Below are positions 59,302-64,000 of a stretch of 64,000 nucleotides of DNA, one piece after another. The notes beneath the pieces are model-generated. The model had not been told where the DNA came from, ran no database searches, and saw only the letters and a list, made by a program, of their open reading frames with translations. Each line of letters opens with the position of its first letter. Position 1 is the first letter of the stretch. The position numbers were made by a program, and so were the translations under genes. This stretch comes from a virus, in IMG/VR virus record IMGVR_UViG_3300030099_006944, positions 1-64,000 of that record. One strand, given 5' to 3'.

Positions 59302-61247
59302 TAAAAAGATATTTTGCCACAAAAGATAACACAATAACAAACGCTTTTAAAGAGGATCTAACAACCAGAGGTACTGGTTCGAACATGGGAGCCTCAGATG
59401 TCGTAGAGGTGTTTTCTATATATGGCCAAGCAGCTTCTGGCTCTGCTGAACTTTCCAGAGTGCTACTACAATTTGATATGTCTCATTTATCAACAGACCG
59501 TTCAGCGACAACCATACCGGGCAGTGGATCTGTTTCTTGGTTTCTTAAAATGTATGATGCTCCGCACTCCAAAACAGTTCCGCGAGATTATACATTGGTT
59601 GTTTCACAAGTATCATCGTCTTGGCAAGAAGGTTATGGTTTGGATATGGAGAACTATGAGGACATAACACGAGACAACATTGGATCAAGTTGGGTTAATG
59701 CGAACAATAGTTTTGCTAGCGCGAGTGCCACAATCACAGCGTTAAGTAAGACTGCCGGACAAGCAAACACGCGAGTTTTATCTGTTGCAGATTCAGCAGG
59801 AAACTCTGTTAGTTTCGCGATCGATAATAGTCTCTCTACCTCGACTGCCACCAAAATAGCCTTTGCGAACGCAAACAGTAACGCAAATCAGTTCGCAACC
59901 AATATAGCGGCAGCAGTAAATGCTGCCATGGCGGCATCGACTTTAAATGTCTCCGCTAGTTCATCCGACGCCACTGTGACCCTGACTCAAACTGCGAAAG
60001 GTATTGCTGGTAATTCTGCTGCGACCATCGTCGGTACTGCCGTCAGTGATAGTGTTTTGACTGTTGCAAGCCAATTTAGTGGTGGCGACGGTGAGTGGGC
60101 TACTCCCGGCGGTGATTTTAGAAGCACTGGTATGAAAGAACAGTCTTTCACAACAGGATTAGAAGACCTAGATTTAGATGTCACACATATCGTAGAGAAT
60201 TGGTTAGATGGAGGGGCTGCTGGTACCACTAATTACGGTTTTGGTATCTATCTGACAAGTTCTTTGGAAGCATATCATTCAAACTCTTCCGGAACAACAA
60301 GCGGCTCAGTCTTGCATAATGTCTCAGGTTCAACAAAATCATATTATACAAAAAGGTTTTTTGGTCGAGAAAGCGAGTTTTTCTTCAAAAGACCAGTGTT
60401 GGAAGCAAGATGGGATGATTCCCGTCGCGATGATCGCGGAAACTTTTATTTCTCTTCATCTCTGGCACCTGCAGGTGATAACTTAAACACAATATATTTA
60501 TACAACTATGTTCGTGGTAGACTAAGAGATATTCCATCCATTGGCACTAATCCAATCCATGTCAGTTTATTTTCAGGATCTTCCGATAATACCTCTCCTT
60601 CCGGAAGCGCTTTGGCACTTTCACTAGATATTGGAGGCAACGTTGGGTCAAACAACGTATATGTTGTTACTGGTAGTCGCGTTGCAACGGGTATATATGC
60701 TGCTACGTTTGCTATGACAGGCTCTTCTTCTTTATCCAAGGTATTCGATGTATGGTTTAGCGGAAGCACATCGATTCAGACCGCTGCTGGTGCTGCTATA
60801 CAGTTTTCTACGGGCTCTATATCCCCTAATTCTTTTAATGGAATGGGCGCCACGGAAAGTCAAAATTATGTATTGTCTATGCCAAATCTTAGAAATCAAT
60901 ATAGATACGGCGAGACTCCGAAAATGAGGTTGTATGTTAGAGAAAAGAATTGGTCTCCCAACATTTACACTGTTGCTAACCAAACATCTATACCGAGTTT
61001 GCTTATCGAGAGCGCTTCGTATCAAATAAAAAGAGCGATTGATGATGAAATAGTTGTTCCATACGGAACAGGATCTTTGTATCATACCGGATTATCGTAT
61101 GATGTGACAGGAAATTACTTTAAATTGGACACTAGGATGTTTGAACAAGGATATCAGTATGAAATTTATTATGCTTTCTATAATGAAGATACGGCTAATT
61201 ATGTAGAACAACCTTATAAGTTTAAATTTAGAGTGAGCGAAGAATGA
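59298..61247 (+). CDS. Tail/baseplate structural protein with an inserted beta domain, 649 aa
   Basis: Residues 1-130 resemble a DNRLRE-like/carbohydrate-module pattern (VLLQFDMSHL, WQEGYGLDMENYED). At about 132 the text GSSWVNANNS is interrupted by an Ala/Ser/Thr-rich domain (about 134-265, ALSKTAGQANTRVLSV, ANQFATNIAAAVNAAM, VTLTQTAKGIAGNSA, QFSGGDGE). The original sequence then resumes with WATPGGDFRS. A C-terminal beta-rich part follows. Such insertions are seen in tail fibre proteins and may expose a receptor-binding domain. Confidence 0.65.
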   Translation: MIKRYFATKDNTITNAFKEDLTTRGTGSNMGASDVVEVFSIYGQAASGSAELSRVLLQFDMSHLSTDRSATTIPGSGSVSWFLKMYDAPHSKTVPRDYTLVVSQVSSSWQEGYGLDMENYEDITRDNIGSSWVNANNSFASASATITALSKTAGQANTRVLSVADSAGNSVSFAIDNSLSTSTATKIAFANANSNANQFATNIAAAVNAAMAASTLNVSASSSDATVTLTQTAKGIAGNSAATIVGTAVSDSVLTVASQFSGGDGEWATPGGDFRSTGMKEQSFTTGLEDLDLDVTHIVENWLDGGAAGTTNYGFGIYLTSSLEAYHSNSSGTTSGSVLHNVSGSTKSYYTKRFFGRESEFFFKRPVLEARWDDSRRDDRGNFYFSSSLAPAGDNLNTIYLYNYVRGRLRDIPSIGTNPIHVSLFSGSSDNTSPSGSALALSLDIGGNVGSNNVYVVTGSRVATGIYAATFAMTGSSSLSKVFDVWFSGSTSIQTAAGAAIQFSTGSISPNSFNGMGATESQNYVLSMPNLRNQYRYGETPKMRLYVREKNWSPNIYTVANQTSIPSLLIESASYQIKRAIDDEIVVPYGTGSLYHTGLSYDVTGNYFKLDTRMFEQGYQYEIYYAFYNEDTANYVEQPYKFKFRVSEE

Positions 61248-64000
61248 GTATAAAGGATCTATTCAGTAATTATCACAACAAACAGCATACTAAACCAGAG
61301 ACAGTAGCCTCATCATCTGTGCTGTTGGAATCTCCGGAATATATTGCCGCGAAACAAGAAGAGTTTGATCGGTTTATACCGGATATTGACTTCTCCTCTG
61401 CTAGTAATTTTGCAAAATTCGGCTCTGCTGAATTATATTATGATACTGCTTTTAAGAGGATTTATCAAGAATACCCTTATGATGGTACACTAGCTGAAAA
61501 GCAGGAATTTGAAAATCAATCAAGTTATCTAGATCGTTACGTATTTGATAATCTCTACCCTAGGACCAACGGCTATGTTGTGTTTTCTAACCAAGGAACC
61601 GCAAAAGCTGATGCCAATCCTGCCGGAGGAAACTATACAAATCCAACTGTAAAAGAGTATATCTTGATTCATGGTGGTCCTCACACGGCTTCTGCTGGTA
61701 TGATCGGGTCGACCCTTCACTCTAAGTTTGAAGATTCAGGTATATATGATGTATCTAGTCGACGTGGGTCTAGTTTAGAAGTGACAATGGCTTCCGGAAG
61801 CACCATAGAATTTTGGATGAAGAAGCCTACCGCTATGGATATCCAAAGGGAAGATATTTTTGACCTTCATAACGGCGAGGCCTCAGGAAGTGCATATGGA
61901 AGAATGAAATTGTATGTAACAAGTTCAGATCAATCTTTATATATGACTTTGATTTCCGGTTCAGATGGATTCCAAGATGTAAGATTAATGACTGGAATGT
62001 TTGACGGAAACTGGAATCATCATGCGGTCACATTGATTACCTCCTCTGTCGGTACACAAGTAAAAGTATATAAAAATAATAAGCTTATAAATTCTTTTGT
62101 CTCCGGAGGAGTATCTGATATAGCACCAGTCAATAAAGGATTGATAGCCACCATCGGTGCAGCCTCACGTGATGATCATGTCGGCCATGGAGACATCGGC
62201 TTTAATAAACTATCAGCATCATTAGATGAGTTTAGGTTCTGGAAGACCGAACGATCTCACAAAGAAATTGACAATTGCTGGTTCAGGCCAATAGGCGGCG
62301 GCTCGAACGAGCATGATTCAAATGTTGATTTGGGAGTATACTATAAATTTAACGAAGGAACAACGTCCAACTCAGTTTACGACGCTACTGTGCTGGACTA
62401 TTCTGGCCGTATGGCTGATGGAATGTGGGTTGGATATGCCTCTGGTGCACGTAGTAGTGGCTCCGCCATGGTCGAATCAGGAGTCACAGTTAGAGAATTC
62501 CAAGATCCAATAATATATTCTTCACACCCAGAAGTGTCTTCTTCCATTGCTCGATATAAAACTTCCGGAAGTTTATCGGATATTGAGAATCCATCTATGT
62601 TTTATCGTCTTTTTCCTTCTTGGATGCAAGAAGAGGACACAGAGCAATCCGGACAATTAAAGACTTTGTCTCATATGATTGGTAGCTACTTTGACACGAT
62701 ATGGCACCAAACTAATGAAATAAATAAAATAAAGCACCATCGATACCTTAGTGGATCCAACAAGGCGTATCCCTTTGCTAGTAATATTCTTTATTCACGT
62801 GGTTTTGTTTTTCCGGAACTTTTTTCTAGTGCAAAAAATGTAGAACTCTTTTTAAACAGAGACAACAATGAAATATATGAAAAGAACATTGAGGAAGTAA
62901 AGAATTCCTTGTATCACAATATAAACCTAGGTCTTGTCTCTATGTACAAGTCCAAAGGGACAATGAAATCGTTCAGAAACTTTTTCAGATCGTTGGGGTT
63001 AAATAAAGAAATTGTTACCCTAAACATGTATGCCGATGAATCTACGCACATATTAAAGGACAATTATTATAACGACACGGTTACAAAGAAATATTTAAAT
63101 TTCTATTCTGAGAATAACATGTCCGCGACAGTATATGGGATGTCTAGTTCCACTAACAGCAATACTTATGTCGCTGCTCCCCAAAACTATTCTTCTATAA
63201 CATTGGAGACGAATCTTTTATTGCCAAAGAAGCGACACCCAAGTGATATCAATTTTTTGGAAACAAACTTTTTAACTTCATCAATAGCCGGGTTTCATAC
63301 CGCTGATACAAATTTAATCTCTTTTCCGGAAACGGATTACGAGATGGGTATATACATATACAAAGAAAAACAAGACAGTTTGTTATTTGAAAAGGAAAAG
63401 CCAAGAATAAAATTTGCTTTGAGTTCTTCCGCCTTGCCTTTTGTATTAACCAGTTCTTATATCGGGGCTCAGTATGACAACAACAAATGGAATCTGGCAG
63501 TCAAAGTAAAACACGACAGTTACCCTTATGGTAATTTTGTTACCGGAGCCACAGGTACCGGTTACACTGTGGAATTTTACGGTGTTGAAGCAGAGGGAAG
63601 AACAAAGCGCAATTCCTTTTCTCTGACTGGATCTGTCACCGGCCATAACTTAGTAGCCTCTGCGAAAAGGTTTTACGTTGGGGCACATCGACAAAACTTC
63701 ACAGGCTCTGTGTTGTGTCAAACAGATATCAAGATAGGGTCTTTACTACACTGGAACAGTTATATTCCAGATCATGTTATCGATGAACACTGCTATGATC
63801 AAGAAAATTATGGATTGAATGATAGCTACACCACAGATGTGATAAGCAACACTGGCATAAAAATACCAAGATCTGATACGTTGGCTTTGCATTGGTCTTT
63901 TGATACCATAACCGGCTCGAACGCAGCAGGTAATATGAGGGTCTATGACTACTCTTCCGGAAGTTCTGATGCAAAGTATGGAGATGTATCTAATGTAATA
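61244..64000 (+). CDS. Tail adhesin with laminin-G/concanavalin-like domain, 5' 919 codons (3' end outside window)
   Basis: The frame is open to the last base of the window (919 codons). The start ATG 61244 overlaps the previous stop. Residues about 180-310 contain a LamG-like beta sandwich (STIEFWMKKPTAMD, FDGNWNHHAVTLI, KVYKNNKLIN, ASLDEFRFWKTERSHKE). Beta-rich repeats continue. It is probably a receptor-recognising tail fibre or adhesin. The C-terminus is unseen. Confidence 0.7.
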   Translation, partial: MSIKDLFSNYHNKQHTKPETVASSSVLLESPEYIAAKQEEFDRFIPDIDFSSASNFAKFGSAELYYDTAFKRIYQEYPYDGTLAEKQEFENQSSYLDRYVFDNLYPRTNGYVVFSNQGTAKADANPAGGNYTNPTVKEYILIHGGPHTASAGMIGSTLHSKFEDSGIYDVSSRRGSSLEVTMASGSTIEFWMKKPTAMDIQREDIFDLHNGEASGSAYGRMKLYVTSSDQSLYMTLISGSDGFQDVRLMTGMFDGNWNHHAVTLITSSVGTQVKVYKNNKLINSFVSGGVSDIAPVNKGLIATIGAASRDDHVGHGDIGFNKLSASLDEFRFWKTERSHKEIDNCWFRPIGGGSNEHDSNVDLGVYYKFNEGTTSNSVYDATVLDYSGRMADGMWVGYASGARSSGSAMVESGVTVREFQDPIIYSSHPEVSSSIARYKTSGSLSDIENPSMFYRLFPSWMQEEDTEQSGQLKTLSHMIGSYFDTIWHQTNEINKIKHHRYLSGSNKAYPFASNILYSRGFVFPELFSSAKNVELFLNRDNNEIYEKNIEEVKNSLYHNINLGLVSMYKSKGTMKSFRNFFRSLGLNKEIVTLNMYADESTHILKDNYYNDTVTKKYLNFYSENNMSATVYGMSSSTNSNTYVAAPQNYSSITLETNLLLPKKRHPSDINFLETNFLTSSIAGFHTADTNLISFPETDYEMGIYIYKEKQDSLLFEKEKPRIKFALSSSALPFVLTSSYIGAQYDNNKWNLAVKVKHDSYPYGNFVTGATGTGYTVEFYGVEAEGRTKRNSFSLTGSVTGHNLVASAKRFYVGAHRQNFTGSVLCQTDIKIGSLLHWNSYIPDHVIDEHCYDQENYGLNDSYTTDVISNTGIKIPRSDTLALHWSFDTITGSNAAGNMRVYDYSSGSSDAKYGDVSNVI

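Noticed and set aside
1-64000. tRNA genes or CRISPR arrays
   Set aside because: No cloverleaf-like sequence with a TTCRA loop and no regularly spaced direct repeats were found by eye; a tRNAscan run would be needed to be sure.

Overview
The window looks like part of the genome of a large, lytic, T4-like contractile-tailed phage (Caudoviricetes), probably marine. All supported genes are on the + strand and are packed tightly, mostly with ATGA-type start/stop overlaps. The phage assignment rests on a gp55-like late sigma factor, a gp25-like baseplate wedge protein, a gp6/baseplate-J-like wedge protein, a baseplate protein ending in an M15 peptidase domain, and a laminin-G-like tail adhesin. No tRNA, CRISPR array, IS element or integrase was seen. 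Host identity is not proven. Two genes look like captured bacterial genes of a deltaproteobacterial type (Bdellovibrionota or Myxococcota): a VWA lipoprotein and a small secreted protein.

Layout. (1) 1-8.4 kb: an early-type arm, less AT-rich than the rest. It holds a MoxR ATPase/VWA pair, then many very small genes. Several are paralogues of a 'GDLV' beta-rich mini-protein family. Transcription is punctuated by a repeated intergenic cassette made of a GGACA-N5-TGTCC hairpin, a TTGAC -35 box and a TGATACATTATATATAACCC-like -10 region. A 740-bp non-coding stretch (5984-6726) carries palindromes and TTTACATAACT iterons. (2) 8.4-31.8 kb: a long run of unusual proteins. Many begin with the same 14-residue amphipathic peptide ending in a glutamate (MK-[LI]-x-K-x6-[LI]-x-x-E). 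It resembles the capsid-targeting peptides of T4 internal proteins. Interleaved are a VWA lipoprotein, a metzincin, an atypical protein kinase, a HAD-Nudix fusion, other Zn-peptidases, a eukaryotic-type phosphomannomutase, an HNH nuclease, a nucleotidyltransferase and a PIN-PhoH protein. (3) 31.8-33.8 kb: a fatty-acid-hydroxylase-like membrane protein, a Zn-peptidase and a Cas4/RecB-like nuclease. (4) 33.8-45.0 kb: a glycan island with three glycosyltransferases, two tandem fucosyltransferase-like proteins, a split transketolase, an NAD-dependent epimerase, a methyltransferase, a cupin and GDP-mannose 4,6-dehydratase. (5) 45.0-46.99 kb: small regulators and the late sigma factor. (6) 46.99-64 kb: baseplate and tail genes, including a 2595-residue protein. 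The last gene runs off the window.

How it may work together (inference). The left arm and the perfect sigma70-type promoters at 16.5, 21.4, 22.2, 32.3 and 33.8 kb would allow host-polymerase (early/middle) expression of metabolic cargo. The gp55-like factor would turn on the virion genes. The shared N-terminal peptide suggests that a battery of proteins is packaged in the capsid, processed by a prohead protease and injected with the DNA. Phosphomannomutase, GDP-mannose dehydratase and the fucosyltransferase-like proteins suggest phage-directed synthesis and transfer of a deoxyhexose onto a host-surface or virion glycan.
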